DNA of 64,000 nt, from contig CM042693.1 of the NCBI GenBank assembly GCA_023614405.1, positions 154,458,731 through 154,522,730 of the forward strand, written 5' to 3'. The notes under the pieces are model-generated. The model searched no databases and had not been told where the DNA came from. It saw only the letters and a program-made list of their open reading frames with translations. A program made the position numbers and the translations under genes. Below, in pieces: positions 24,463-36,262 of this stretch. Numbering within the stretch: the stretch's first letter is position 1; every line of letters begins with the position of its first letter. Origin of the DNA: Avena insularis (taxonomy: Eukaryota > Streptophyta > Magnoliopsida > Poales > Poaceae).

Positions 24463-25521
24463 GGGTCATTTAAGTTGTCTATCTCTACATACATCATCAT
24501 CACATATTTAGAACCATATGATTATAATCATTTGTCCGCTAATTTGTGTTGCTTCATGTCAATTGATTAAGTCGGCTGATGCAGGCCATTAGTGCATCTC
24601 TACTAGCCGATCAATTTAACCATTTATTGTCCAAACGTGTCCGTGCAGACAGGGGGTCAGTCCAGCGGGCCAAGTGTAACACCCCACTATTAGCTTAGCT
24701 AATTATGTATTAGGGTTTTGACTATGCATTGCATAAGCATCATCTCTTAAAAATGCATTGAATAAAATAGAAATGCAAAAACTTAAACCCTAACCCCTCT
24801 CTTTCTATTTACAAATATATTCAAAAAGGTTTTGAATATTTTATAAAGTACAAAAATGTTGGATCCCAAATGGATTATAAGGGCCCTACAGTGTTTCAAA
24901 TATTTTATACACCTTCTGGTATTTTTGAGATAATCTAAAACAGATTTAAAATGGTTTTATAAATGGAAAAGAGAAAACAGAAAATAGAAAAAGGGTCATT
25001 TAAGTTGTCTATCTCTACATACATCATCATCACATATTTAGAACCGTATGATTATAATCATTTGTCCGCTAATTTGTGTTGCTTCATGTCAATTGATTAA
25101 GTCGGCTGATGCAGGCCATTAGTGCATCTCTACTAGCCGATCAATTTGACCATTTGTTGTCCAAACGTGTCCGTGCAGACAGGGGGTCGGTCCAGCGGGG
25201 CAACCCAGTGTAACACCCCACTATTAGCTAATTATGTATTAGGGTTTTGACTGTGAATTGCATAAGCATCATCTCTTAAAAATGCATTGAATAAAATAGA
25301 AATGCAAAAACTTAAACCCTAATCCCTCTCTTTCTATTTACAAATATATTCAAAAGGGTTTTGAATATTTTATAAAGTACAAAAATGTTGAATCCCAAAT
25401 GGATTATAAGGGCCCTACAGTGTTTCAAATATTTTATACACCTTCTGGTATTTTTGACATAATCTAAAAAATATTTGAAATGGTTTTATAAATGGAAAAG
25501 AGAAAACAGAAAATAGAAAAA
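24463..25521. repeat. 530-bp tandem duplication at the Gypsy/Harbinger left boundary
   Basis: Copy 1 is 24463-24992 and copy 2 is 24993-25521, differing at roughly a dozen bases and by a few small indels. Each contains flanking DNA, the left Harbinger terminus and the first ~310 bp of the Gypsy LTR. Only copy 2 is continuous with the rest of the LTR and keeps an intact CCCAG before TGTAAC. The edges share GGGT, a microhomology. Confidence 0.85.
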
Positions 25522-26809
25522 GGGTTTTCTGAAGAAAAAAATAGAGCCAGAGCCTCTAGGCCGCTCAGCCCAGGCCTGCCCAGCTTGCCTCTCCCTTCCT
25601 CTTTCCTCACCTTGTCAGTCAAGACTGCTACCAAGAGCCGCCCACTCCGCCTGCACTTCGCGTCTTTCTCCTTTCTTCCTCCTTCGGCCAGATGGATGCA
25701 GCGAAGCTGCTGCGTGTCCCATCGCCGTCCGTCGATCCTCCCAAGCGTTACGATGCACGCCGCCGACCGCCTCGCTCAACACGTTTGATTGCCTTACCGC
25801 GCGGAGCGGCGAAGCCCTGCGCTCCAATTGAACCCTGCTTTCCGACTCGCCGCCTTCGTCATTGATTCCGGCCGCCGTTCGCATTGCCGAACCCTCCATC
25901 GTCTCCACGGTGAGCATCTGGTGCTCAAGCGCCCCTCCACTCGCTCCCTCTCGCTCTGTACCGCAGCCGCGTCGTTCGTCTGCAAGCTTCGTCGTCGCCG
26001 CTCGCCGTGGTAGTAGATCCGGTGACCAATCTGCAGCGGCGCCGCCACCTTTAGGTCCGTCTCGCTGCCCCGGTTCAAACGCACGCACACACACGTCCCC
26101 GCTCGCCCTCCTATGCCGTTCCCCGCCGCTGTATGGCCTGTTGGCCGGCGAGTCGACGTGGCACCACCGTGGTGCTGACGTGGCCCTTGGCCCACAAGTC
26201 AGCCATAGTGGGTAAGAATTGCTGCGGTGAGAAAAGATCTAGTGCCTATGCTGGCGTTGTAGTGACGTCAGTCTGTTTTTGTGCCGACATAGTAAATCTT
26301 TTAAATTGATTAAATAATTCCAGAATATGATTTAAATCTTATAAAATCTATAACTAATTATTTATAAGTTAGAAAATACAAATAATATATCAAAATATTC
26401 AGAAAAATAAGATCTAACTAGCTAGACTATAATCATGCATTGTTAAGCAACTTACACAACAAGTTTAATTAGAACAACAAATTCACCCCTCTCATATGCA
26501 TCCGGAGTTTCTCCGAGTTAGGGTTTTCACCCCTGGAACCCGGATTAAGTTGTCGAGCATTCTTTAGGGGTTTATTTCAATCTATCTATCTATCTATCTA
26601 TCTATATACTAATTTTGTTTGAGGTCGGTTAGTCCTATGCAAATTTCCGTCCGCTTTTTTTGGGTCCTTTTTACCCCTGACTGTTTGACAATATTGCGAG
26701 GGCTGCCACCGTAAGTAAAAAAAGGGGTCCATACATATCCTCCTTCCACGCCTCCGTCTCGCTCTGATTCTTCCATCCACACCCGTGATAGACCGCCACT
26801 GCCACCGCC

Positions 26810-26981
26810 TAGGATTAGACTCGCCGCCGTCCGCATGCCCTGTACTCTCCGGCATCGGCTGCATCCAGCTCGCGCATCCGCACTGAGGTCCCGCGTAGGA
26901 TTAGACTCGCCGTCGTCCGCACGCCCTGTACTTTCCGGCGTCGGCTGTATCCAGCTCGCGCGTCCGCCCCGAGATCTTCCA
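26810..26981 (+). repeat. 86-bp imperfect tandem repeat inside the Helitron
   Basis: The phrase starting TAGGATTAGACTCGCCG occurs at 26810 and again at 26896, and the similarity runs on through GCCCTGTACT and CTCCGGCATCGGCTG with a few changes. Both copies lie in the GC-rich gene-like part. Confidence 0.7.
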
Positions 26982-27799
26982 GATGTACCTCCCGACGCCC
27001 TCGAGATAGAGACGGGCACGATCTGGATGGCGGGGCTCGCCGAGGAGCTCGAGTCGCGCAGCAAGCGGAAGGGACGCGCCTGCCCGCAGAGTTTTTGGAC
27101 GTCCGGACGTGAGCACCGAGGGGGGAGGGCGACAGGCCGAAGGACCAGAGGGCGGCGGGGAGAGCAGCAGAGAGGAAAAGGGGAGGAGGCAGACGCGCAC
27201 GACCAGCGGGGGACGGGCTAGCGGCGGAATTGCGTGCTCGGGGCCAAAGCCAGATGTGTTCTTCGTCCTAGGCGTGTTGGCAGAGACACTGAGTGCACAC
27301 TGCAGAGGCGTGGTGGCGTGGGCCAAGGCCGGTGCTTGCCGCAGTTGGAGGCGAACGATGGGCTCGGTTCAAGCTAGGAGGAGAGCATGGGCGACGCAGA
27401 AGGGATAGAGCGGGGCTGACCATTTGGCGACAGGGTGGTTGGGATTCTTCAATCGATAATCTGATACAGTCCAGCAGGTTGTGTACCTCCGCCGCACGGA
27501 GCTCTAGCAGGTCGGGTACCTCTAGCGCACGGAGCTCGATGGAGGAGAGGACAGGAAACAAGGTGGTGGAGAGGTGGCTTGAGAGGATAAGAGGGGAGGA
27601 GAGGCCGGTGAATTTGAGAGATGGAACATGGTGAATGAGCTGGGGTCATGCGCTGATGAGGAGCGGCCATGGCGGTTTCTGGGAGCTGCGGTCGTGCAGA
27701 TGGGTAGAGACCGGTAGAAGGGGATCGAGATGCGCTTCTCAGTCAACCGCTGACGACTTTTCTTTGAGTTTTTTCTTTAGGCACCGCTGTTGCGTGGTA

Positions 27800-27975
27800 C
27801 TCCCTCCGTTTCGGTTTACAAGTCCTGATGTATATATTACAAAAAATATATCACCAAAAACTTTAGACTTTATATTTTTCAATAATATAATTTTTATATT
27901 ATATAATTCAAATTATATAGGTCAAATTGATAATCTAGATATACGTGTAGGCCTTGTAAACTGAAACGGAGGGAG
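27800..27975. mobile_element. Stowaway MITE, 176 bp
   Basis: The termini CTCCCTCCGTTTCGGTTTAC (27800) and GTAAACTGAAACGGAGGGAG (ending 27975) are near-perfect inverted repeats. TA flanks both sides (27798-27799 and 27976-27977), and the centre is AT-rich. It inserted into the Helitron. Confidence 0.85.
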
Positions 27976-28663
27976 TACAAGTTTTTGTGATGCCTGTGTC
28001 AGCGTTATGTGTGATAGCCAGTACGTGGGTGCGCCTCCGAGGAATTGGTAGGATCAGCAGAGTCCGCGAATTTCCTACACCTCAGATCATATGCCAAGCA
28101 AGAGGATTAGTTCTATGCCATCATCGTTGGGAGCTTGGACCTGCTATTCTGGGTGAGCTCGCGGACGACGTTTTGTGATGCATGTTGGTCTGAATTAGCA
28201 GGCTGGTCACAACGTCAGCTTGGCGCGGCCAACGTTTCAAATATGCACGGTGCACTCTGCACACCAACGCCAGTGCGACGTTGTGTCCAGGGACGATGGC
28301 TTTTATGACGCGGCGGACCGTCCGTTTGCCTCCCAGATGTACCACATGTGTCACCTGTGATGCGTCATACCTGTCACCTGTTTAGTCTCCGCGTGGGTCA
28401 CATATATACCAGTGCGACGTCACAGAACAGCAGAACAGGCCATGTAAAACCTCTTTCATTTAGACTAGGACAAATGTTTGACACGATTTTTTGTTGTCAG
28501 TTCTGACAAAAAGTCACCTGATATAATTACTATCTTGACCATGGACAACATGACATATGAAGCATCTAAAATTAAGTGCAGACTTAACTGGACACGGGAT
28601 AAATTTGGAACACCTAAAAAATACTATATGTTAACAAGGGATGGTCCTGAAGGACCTAGAACT

Positions 28664-29107
28664 TCATTCCATTGAAGCGGTGGAAGTACACATTACACTT
28701 TGGGCCTTGATAGAAAAGTCGATAACAATTAGACCCCTATATTTTGCACTACGGACCCTAGATAAATACTTACAAATGCGATTAGGTCTAGCTCCTTTTC
28801 CACCGCCGGTGAGTTCAACGCAGTCAGCATGCATCAAGACTAAAAGGCCTTCATGGGGACATATGAGCCTAGAGGTTGTAGAAGTTAGTCGGGCACCGTC
28901 TAGAAACCACCATGACCGATGCGCGAGGTGGGAGAGGTCCCCATCAACTCCATGGAACCAAGGCGAAATGGACGCCGTGGTAAATCTCGTGATGGATGAT
29001 GCTCCCTTGTAGAGGATCCAGCCACCAAAATACGAAGGGAAGGAATCATCATCCACCCTCACCTCCATGGCGAGCATGAATAAGGCAGCCCATATCTTAA
29101 CCAACAC
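28664..29107 (-). other. Open frame of unknown origin in the Helitron (possible captured gene fragment)
   Basis: A 147-codon minus-strand frame starts ATG with a hydrophobic stretch (MLVKIWAALFMLAMEV), possibly a signal or membrane segment, followed by a mixed soluble sequence. I recognise no family. It may be a captured exon or chance; the opposite strand is also partly open here. Confidence 0.2.
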
Positions 29108-30246
29108 CAGCAGATTTGTTCAACTAACAACAAGACACTTTCATTCATCTAGAATTCAAGCTTAAATATATCCATATTATTTCAGTAACTAGAACTGTAC
29201 ATGATTATTATGATTACATATGCGGTAGAAAAAATTCAATAGACCGTAGCAACGCACGGGCATTCAGCTAGTACAATATAACTTGTCATATCATCATCCT
29301 TGCTTGAGCATTGCATCAATGCCATTGTTAATTGTTTCCCTCTCTTTCCGGTGTTTGGTTCTTTCCGGTAGAATACGATATCGAAATCAAGATAGAAGAC
29401 TGAGATCAAGACCATCGAAGATCGATGAACAATACTTGATCAACCGTAATGAAGTCAAGTACAAGCCTTCTGAAGATCTGCTTATTGGTTATCAACTAGC
29501 AAAGGAAAGCATAGCCCCACCAAGATACAATCCTATGATTTCGAAAGCATTTCTATTCTTGCCATGTTACATACGATTCTACTGTGGTCTTTTATCGATA
29601 GATAGAGTATCCTATCTATTGCATTACTTCCTTTAAGCTTATATTACCTAATCCACTGCTCCTAGCATAACTAGGTTTGGCTTGTCTGCACTGCTAGAGT
29701 TTATATTGTGTCTTGCTTAGCCATATATAGCTGGTGAGTCTGGTCCGTCCAGATGATGTATCAGATGCAGAGAATCTAGTATGATAGTAGAAAGTGATGA
29801 GATGATGTCAGAGGTGATATGAGTTAAACATGATAAGGCTTTTGATAGTAGAATGTGATGATAGTAGAACCGTGAAAAATGAGAGATCGAATCTTTACAA
29901 TTTTTTTTAAGGATTTTGATCGGAAAATCAAATTTACCATAAACCGACTCTTGTCCCGGTTTAATCAAACTCCTTTGATCACGGTACATCGATTTTAGAT
30001 CTAGGTTCCGATTCGATCAATCAAATTGATCTTCACATGATTCAACAGGATTTATGTGTCACTGTCTACCCCGATGGCGGAAACCGACCGGTAGGGGTAA
30101 GTCGTTCGACAACCTCAGAATCATGATCACGGAAAGCAAGATCATAGATCAATCCTGAACCACCGCCATATAAACGATCACATCATTCATATCAATCTGC
30201 ATATCACCATATGCAAACATCCCAAACCTATAACTGAACAACATCG

Positions 30247-30259
30247 GCTCTGCTACCAC
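30247..30259 (-). other. Primer-binding site of the Copia fragment
   Basis: GTGGTAGCAGAGC on the minus strand follows the LTR end directly and resembles the initiator-Met tRNA complement TGGTATCAGAGC. Confidence 0.6.
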
Positions 30260-31559
30260 TGAAGGGATACGGGTAGGCTACACTAGCGCAAATCAAAATT
30301 TTCTACCGTGTAAACCAAGATTACTGTTGTCATAGATCACGGGATTACCACTAGACGCGCAATTGCGGAATTGATGAAGCGCGTCGAGGCAGTGCAGACG
30401 TTCCACGTCTCCTCCTTGTCCTCGTCCCACGAGAAGCTCCCCTTGCGCGACTTGTCCAAACGCTACAGATGCAGCGCCTCCGAGGTATCCACACGTACAG
30501 GGTGGAAGCGTCAGACGCCGGTCTGCTAGGTCCGCGCGTGCAACACAGGCGTGAGGAGTGGCGGCTGGGTGGAATGATCTGAGGTCTAACCCTGGTCAGC
30601 TCGCCCCACCCTCTCTTATATAGGCATCCCTAGTGGGCTTCTACATTAGCAGCCCATTAGTAGCCTAAGCCTGGTCTAATTCGGATCTAATCCTCATTAG
30701 GCTTCCAGCCCCTTAAGTGTGTGATCCTATAGGTTTATATACGTATAGATATGATACGAATACACTTATTCTGTCAATAGTTGGTAGCGGTATCTAGCAA
30801 GACGTGCCAACTCCTAAACGCATACAAAGATCATATCGGACGAACCATCACAAGGTTTAGTACATGTCTTTCCTTTTGCCTCACGATATTTGGTCTAGCT
30901 CCAAGCTGACCTTCCTTTCTCGATACCGTGATTCGAAATCCCTTTACTAGGTTAACTGTTAACCATATGTAGCATGGCCATGCATTTCTGGATCCGATCA
31001 CTCGAGGGGCCCAGAGATATCTCTCTCAAGTAGAGAGGGGCAAATCCCATCTTGATTGACCATGCCTTGTAGCATGCTTCAGGACAAACCCGAAAGCTAC
31101 CTTTATAACTACCCTATTACGGTGCAGCGTTTGATAGCCCCAAAGTAGGTCGATCCACATCTCAAGTACATGCGACAATCTCAGGTCTAAGGACAAAACG
31201 TACACGATGTGTAGAGAGAGAGCTGCAACTAATTGCCAGTCTCAAGTTGGGTCAGTCCAACCCCATGTTCATAACATGTGTCCACATCATTCATTTGACA
31301 TCTCCATGTCTATGACTTGCAAAACATAGTCATCAACCAATCGATGTGCTAGTCTAATATTCACGTGTTTCCTCACATGAACTCGGACTAGGGACAACTA
31401 TTAAATAACCATACAAGTAAAGAGTTTCACAAATAATTCACATAATTGCTAATCAATATAAGTCGCCTGATATGGATATTCAAGGAACATTACAATAACT
31501 CATGGATACATGTGAAATATAATCATCTCTATGATTGCCTCTAGGGCATATTTCCTTCA
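30260..31559 (-). mobile_element. Copia LTR (BARE/Angela-related start)
   Basis: On the minus strand it begins TGAAGGAAATATGCCC and ends CCCGTATCCCTTCA, giving TGAAGG...CCTTCA ends and 1300 bp. The start shares AAATATGCCCTAGAGGCAAT with the BARE/Angela group. A minus-strand TATATAAG at about 30616-30624 is the likely promoter TATA box. Confidence 0.75.
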
Positions 31560-32024
31560 TTATATACAAAAGTGGCTTACTGCAAAACATCTCCACCAGC
31601 CATAAGTCTTGTGGAGTACACCCTGTACTAACCCTTGCTTTATTGATACTTTTGGCAGAGTAAGTGTTCTCCTGAAGACGAGTTCCGTACTACATCGACA
31701 CCGACGAGTAGCTTGGGGTTCCCGGCCGGCAGCCTGGAATCTATGGGCTGGGATGTCATCGTTATGCTTTAGGCCTCTTAGGCCATTTGTTAAGTTTGCG
31801 ATACTTAATAGCATAATTTTCCTTCCTTTGTTTGATGTTTGTAGTCAGTGACCTCTGCTTGTAAAATTTGGTTCTTCGCTCAGATATGAGATTGCTATAA
31901 TAAATTTTTGTGTCATAGGGTCACTGTTGTGTTACCGATTCTTCACTGGATATTCTTTGTTAAGCTTAGGTCAGATGGAGGTCTGGGATTTTTTTAGCCC
32001 TAATCCCGGGGGTGTCATAGGTTT

Positions 32025-32036
32025 TGGTATCAGAGC
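32025..32036 (+). other. Primer-binding site (initiator Met tRNA)
   Basis: TGGTATCAGAGC lies five bases after the 5' LTR end (32019) and is the standard plant initiator-Met primer site. Confidence 0.85.
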
Positions 32037-32039
32037 AGT

Positions 32040-33640
32040 ACCGACCGGAGGAAAACCTTTCTATTGGTCGATGTTGAGTCTAGTGTTTGTGAAAACTAAT
32101 TTTAAAGCTAAAAAGTATTTGCGAAAACTCTAGTATGCTTCTTTTTCTCCTTATCCAGTTTCGCTCTTACTCTGGGTCACCTTATCTGGTGTTGACTTTG
32201 GAAAAGTTTTGATATCTCTTCTAGTCTTTCAAAGCTTAGGTGCCTTCTGGCATGTCGTTTTTAAGCCAGTTGACCTAGTGTTAAGTTCTCTAGAGTTATG
32301 TGTGTTGTGAATTCCTTGTTCCCCTTTGCTCTTGTTCACATGAGAGATTCCTTTCCATCATGATCTCTCTATCTTATGGATCCTAAAATATAATGATCCA
32401 CGGTGTTCTGCTCTAGGTTTCGAGGTTTTCTTTTGCCTCGTGTGCGTCCTTTTTATTTGTTTGGGTACTTCAGAAGTTGTTTCTTCTTTTGGAAGCTACC
32501 TCGCAATTACTATATTGCAGTGTACGCTATGTCACTGAAGTAGTAATTACTTCTTTCTTTGTGTTTTAACCCTTGGACTTGAACCTAAGATCCCGGATTG
32601 TGCTGGATTCTGGTGTTGTGAATCTTGTACATGAAGCTGAACTTTAACCCAAGATCCAATCTTATGACCCCTATTTTTAATGTTCAAACATTACCTTAGG
32701 ATGGCTGTTATTTCAATTCTAGACTTCAAGCTTATGGTCTTTGTCGCGATTGAATTGTGACAATGAAGGACTTCCCCTACCACATGCTATGGCAGACGTT
32801 CTTTAATGGAACCAAATAGATCACGACAAGAGTACTCCTCGAGAGTCTCGCATCTATACTCGTGACTCTGCCACACCTTTACCTCCTCTATGCATTGGTT
32901 TTCGGAAGATTGTTGACTATGCATGCACATCTTGGGATTCTATCCTGAGCATGTTCCTTTTTCCCTTGTTGTTTTCCGACCTTTGTCTACCAGTTGGTAG
33001 CCAAGTAGTAAATATGCATTGGTGTCTTCCGATGTAATATACTCTTGTGGTCCGTCAAGACAAACCATTTAGGGATGTTAGGAGAAACAAACTCCAGTAC
33101 CTCGTCATATCTAGGACCAGTTCAAAGTGTTGTAATCCGCAGATCAAGAAGTGGTAATTAGTTTCTATCTGTTCTACCTTAAAGAATCACATACTTCTAT
33201 ACAAAGAGGTTGTGCCGAGTCTCATGACCCCTTAATGAAGTGATGCTTTTACACATATTTATCCACCCTTCCTCGAGCTTTCGTGCTCATGAGTGATGCA
33301 TGTGCGTAATAATGTGGCCATCTTAGATTCTTAGCAATTCTTATTGTTTTGAACCAAGGAAATTTGTGTCATTCTTAGCATGATCGGTTAACCCTATCAC
33401 TAAGTAAAGGATGATTGTGCTACCAAGTCTTCTATTCTGGTACATCTCTTTCGTCAAAGAGTTAGGCTCGTGCCAAAGCTTTGAGACTATGTTCTATTGC
33501 CTTACCAAGCAAGTCTCCTCTGGAACTAAGTCACATATCGGTGGTTCGTGATATTCTAGATGTCTTCCTAGAAGTATCACCATGTTGCCACATGACCGTC
33601 TTGCCAAGTTCTTGAGTAAGCAAGTTCTCTAAACTGCTCT
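32040..33640 (+). pseudogene. Degenerate Gypsy internal region, gag-protease part
   Basis: Position between primer site and RT implies gag and protease, but I could not read a domain in any frame. There are many stops, so this is an assignment by position. Confidence 0.35.
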
Positions 33641-34262
33641 TATATCAAAGGATCTGCACTGGATACCCCTGAACTAGTTGGTTGAGCTTAAACAACAACT
33701 TGGATAGTTGTAAGACAAAAGCTTTATCCGACTTTGTTATTTCTTAAAGGATTGTATAGTTTTGTTTGTTCTGAAGAAAGATAGTATCTCCTTTGTGGAT
33801 ATGTTATTTTCCCCCACCTTCGATTTTATTTGGGTTATCGTAAAATCAAACTCAGTTCCAAGGACTATCTAGATGATAATTATTATCGCCGTGTCTCACT
33901 TTGAGTACATTTTCATGTCCTTTGGTCTGACCAATATTCTTGCCTTATTCATGTGACATATGAGTACATCTTCTCGGAGTGTTTTGATAAGTTCGTTGTT
34001 GAGCCCATCAATGACATCCTTATCTTCTCCATGCTAGACAAGATTCATATGGAACAATTGACATTAATGTTGGAAACTTTTGAGAACCATCCTCGAGTCA
34101 TATTGAAGTATGTGTTCTGGATGTTAGAAGTAACCTTCTCCGGTTCATGTGCAATTGTTGAAAGATGTCGTCGTGGATTTGAGAAGATTTATCTCCGTTC
34201 CTTAAGGATACATGTGTGTTTTATTGTCAGTGCTTGCGCGTATGCAGTTGTCCTTCGACAAG
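33640..34262 (+). pseudogene. Gypsy reverse transcriptase remnant
   Basis: Scattered frames still show RT order: LVELKQQLG (finger region, about 33680), LFVLKKDS (33765), PINDILIFS (near 34000, replacing the catalytic FIDDIL block, first Asp lost to Asn) and HMEQLTLMLETFENHP (34048). Stops and frameshifts throughout rule out function. Confidence 0.65.
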
Positions 34263-34741
34263 TTGCTAATGCATGGTTCTAACAATCTAGCTCAGTTTTT
34301 TTGGAGCTTGACGCCGTAGTCCATGTCTTGATAATCTAGTAACTTTACCTTTGTGGTAAATGTCGCACCCTTTCTATTCGGACATGCTGAGTCTGAGGTA
34401 TCATTTCACTAATCAAAGCTAAATCTCAAGCAGCAACAATGGTTGATGTTCCTCAACGTTATGACATAGGTTTCTTTGTAAATTCAGCAAGATTGATGTA
34501 ATGGTTGACACACCTAGCCGGAAAGACCTTTTGCCATATTCCTTGATTCAGTAATAACAACCACTCTTCATGAGGCTTCTTCTATGATTTAATATAGGAG
34601 TTGTGCTTACGGTTCCTTTGTATCCGAAGTCTGACCTTTACTTGATGTTTGCTTTCTCTAACATCAAGGAGAACATTTAAAGTAGTGTTGCTAAATGTCT
34701 CTCGGTCGATCCTTGATGGCTTGCACAGCTTATGTGGAGCC

Positions 34742-36262
34742 TGTTGGGAACCCCAAGAGCAGGGTGTGAAGCAACACAGCAGCAAGTTTTCCCTCAATAA
34801 GAAACCGAGGTTATCGAACCAGTAGGAGGAAGGAAACGTTACACAGGTGTTGCAAGCAACACGGAGACCTACACAACACAAACTCAAGACTTTTCCCCAA
34901 CTAAGAGTGAGGTTGTCAATCTCATTGGTTGCTGTAACAAAGGATTAAACGTATGGTGTGGAAGGTAATGGTTTGCAGCAAGTAAACAAGTAACAGTGGA
35001 AGATATATCAATGGTAAAGATTGGACCGGGGTCCATAGTTAACTAGAGGTGCTCTCCTTAGATAAAAAACATGGCATGAAGGTTAAACAAATTACAACAG
35101 GGCAATTGACCGGAACTGAGCAAGGCATAACAATGCAATTACTAGTCAAAAAGATCCTATGAGATTCGATTGGGCAATACAACAAGATACATAGATCGCC
35201 ATCCAACTGCATCTATGACTAGAAGTCCACCTTCAGGTTATCATCCAAACCCCCTCTAGTATTAAGTTGCAAGCAATAGACAACTGCTTTAAGCAAAGTG
35301 TGTAAGGTAAACAGTCCACATGTTCCATGAACAAGAGACCGTTGTTTTCTCCCTAGTAGAAACAACACATCTACAACCGAATATATTATTGTCACTTCCC
35401 TTGGAAACTAGAGGCATGAATCCACTATCAAGCATAAATACCCCCTATTGGAGTCACTAGCAACTACTTGGCCAAAATAGCTACTAACAACGGAGAGCAT
35501 GCAAGATCACAAACAACACAGACATGATATAATCATAAAGACAAAACCATTAATCAAACCAACATAATAATCTCAATATCCATGGATCCCCGCAAACACA
35601 ACATGCATGATTACAAATAGATTAGATCTTGATCATGAACGGAGCTCACAAGATCTATACATGAAAGCACAAAGGAGGAGATACAACCATCTAGCTACTA
35701 CATGGACCCATAGTCCAAGGTGGAACTACTCACTCATCATACCGGAGAGAAGGCCTCCGGGATGATCTCCCCTCCGGCAGGGTGCCGAGAAGAACTTCAG
35801 ATCCCCGATTTAGGGACGATGGTGGCGGAGGCTACAGACGGTTTCGTGGAGATTTTATCGGGTGTGTAGGGTTTCTGCATCGGGGGCTTCTTATAGGCAA
35901 AGGGGGAGGCCGAGGCGGCGGCCAGAGGGGGCAAACCCTACCCAGGAGCGGGGTAGGGCCCACCCACGCCTAGGGGGTTTGGCCGCCATGGCATGTCTCC
36001 TTGTCTCCCCTCTGGACTTCTTGTTCCCCATGGAAAGTAATTTACTTTGACGTTTGTCCCGTCCAATACCGAGAATATTTCTTTACTAACTTTTCTAAAA
36101 CCAAAAACAGCAGAAAACGGGCATATGGCACTTTTGCAACTTGTTAGTAGGTTAGTACTAGAAAACATGTAAAAATCACCTCATAGTGTGGACAAGTAAA
36201 GCAAAGTAGGTACTAAACAAGCATGGATCATCAAAAATTATTGATATGTTTCCGATGTATCA
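34742..36262 (-). mobile_element. Solo LTR, Athila-type, in the Gypsy internal region
   Basis: On the minus strand it starts TGATACATCGG (36262) and ends GGTTCCCAACA (34742), 1521 bp, and matches 2743-4279. No primer site or gag follows, and Gypsy internal sequence resumes on both sides. The flanking pentamers (GAGCC left, ATCCT right) do not match, so either the target duplication has mutated or the LTR is the product of inter-element recombination. Confidence 0.75.

Larger units (their letters stand above)
26581..29271 (+). mobile_element. Non-autonomous Helitron
   Basis: It begins TCTATCTATC and ends CAGCTAG, the Helitron TC...CTRR ends. It sits exactly between A (26580) and T (29272), and the 3' LTR of the host Gypsy keeps the uninterrupted site at 38340. 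The 3' end (ACGCACGGGCATTCAGCTAG) resembles grass Helitron termini; a short stem is possible at 29221-29247. No Rep or helicase sequence is recognised. The interior holds GC-rich gene-like DNA (26730-27770), a Stowaway MITE and a 444-base minus-strand open frame (28664-29107) starting with a hydrophobic segment but of unknown family. These may be captured host fragments. Confidence 0.8.
29845..31559 (-). mobile_element. Copia fragment: 5' LTR plus leader
   Basis: On the minus strand a complete LTR (31559 to 30260) is followed by a primer-binding site and about 400 bp of leader, then stops abruptly at Gypsy LTR sequence near 29845. No gag or pol is present. The block replaces about 0.75 kb of the host LTR, so a deletion took the rest of the element. 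Confidence 0.7.
25209..32019 (+). mobile_element. 5' LTR of the Gypsy element (with insertions)
   Basis: It starts TGTAACACCCC and ends GGTGTCATA (the 3' LTR ends GGTGTCACA, so one base changed). Against the 3' LTR, two blocks are extra: the Helitron (26581-29271) and a Copia fragment (about 29845-31559). The second also replaces about 0.75 kb of LTR, present in the 3' LTR at about 38915-39670. GC-rich frames at 25540-26220 occur also in the 3' LTR and show no recognised protein. Confidence 0.85.

Noticed and set aside
24676..24992. Second Gypsy LTR start (TGTAACACCCC at 24676) as an independent element
   Set aside because: It is part of the 530-bp tandem duplication and stops where copy 2 begins.
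25492..26215. Overlapping open frames on both strands that look like a gene
   Set aside because: The same sequence is repeated in the 3' LTR (37500-37912), so it is LTR, not a host gene.
26581..26607. TCTA microsatellite as an independent feature
   Set aside because: It forms the 5' terminus of the Helitron; absent from the Gypsy 3' LTR empty site.
29221..29271. Clear 3' hairpin of the Helitron
   Set aside because: Only a short imperfect stem can be drawn; the call rests on the ends and the empty site instead.
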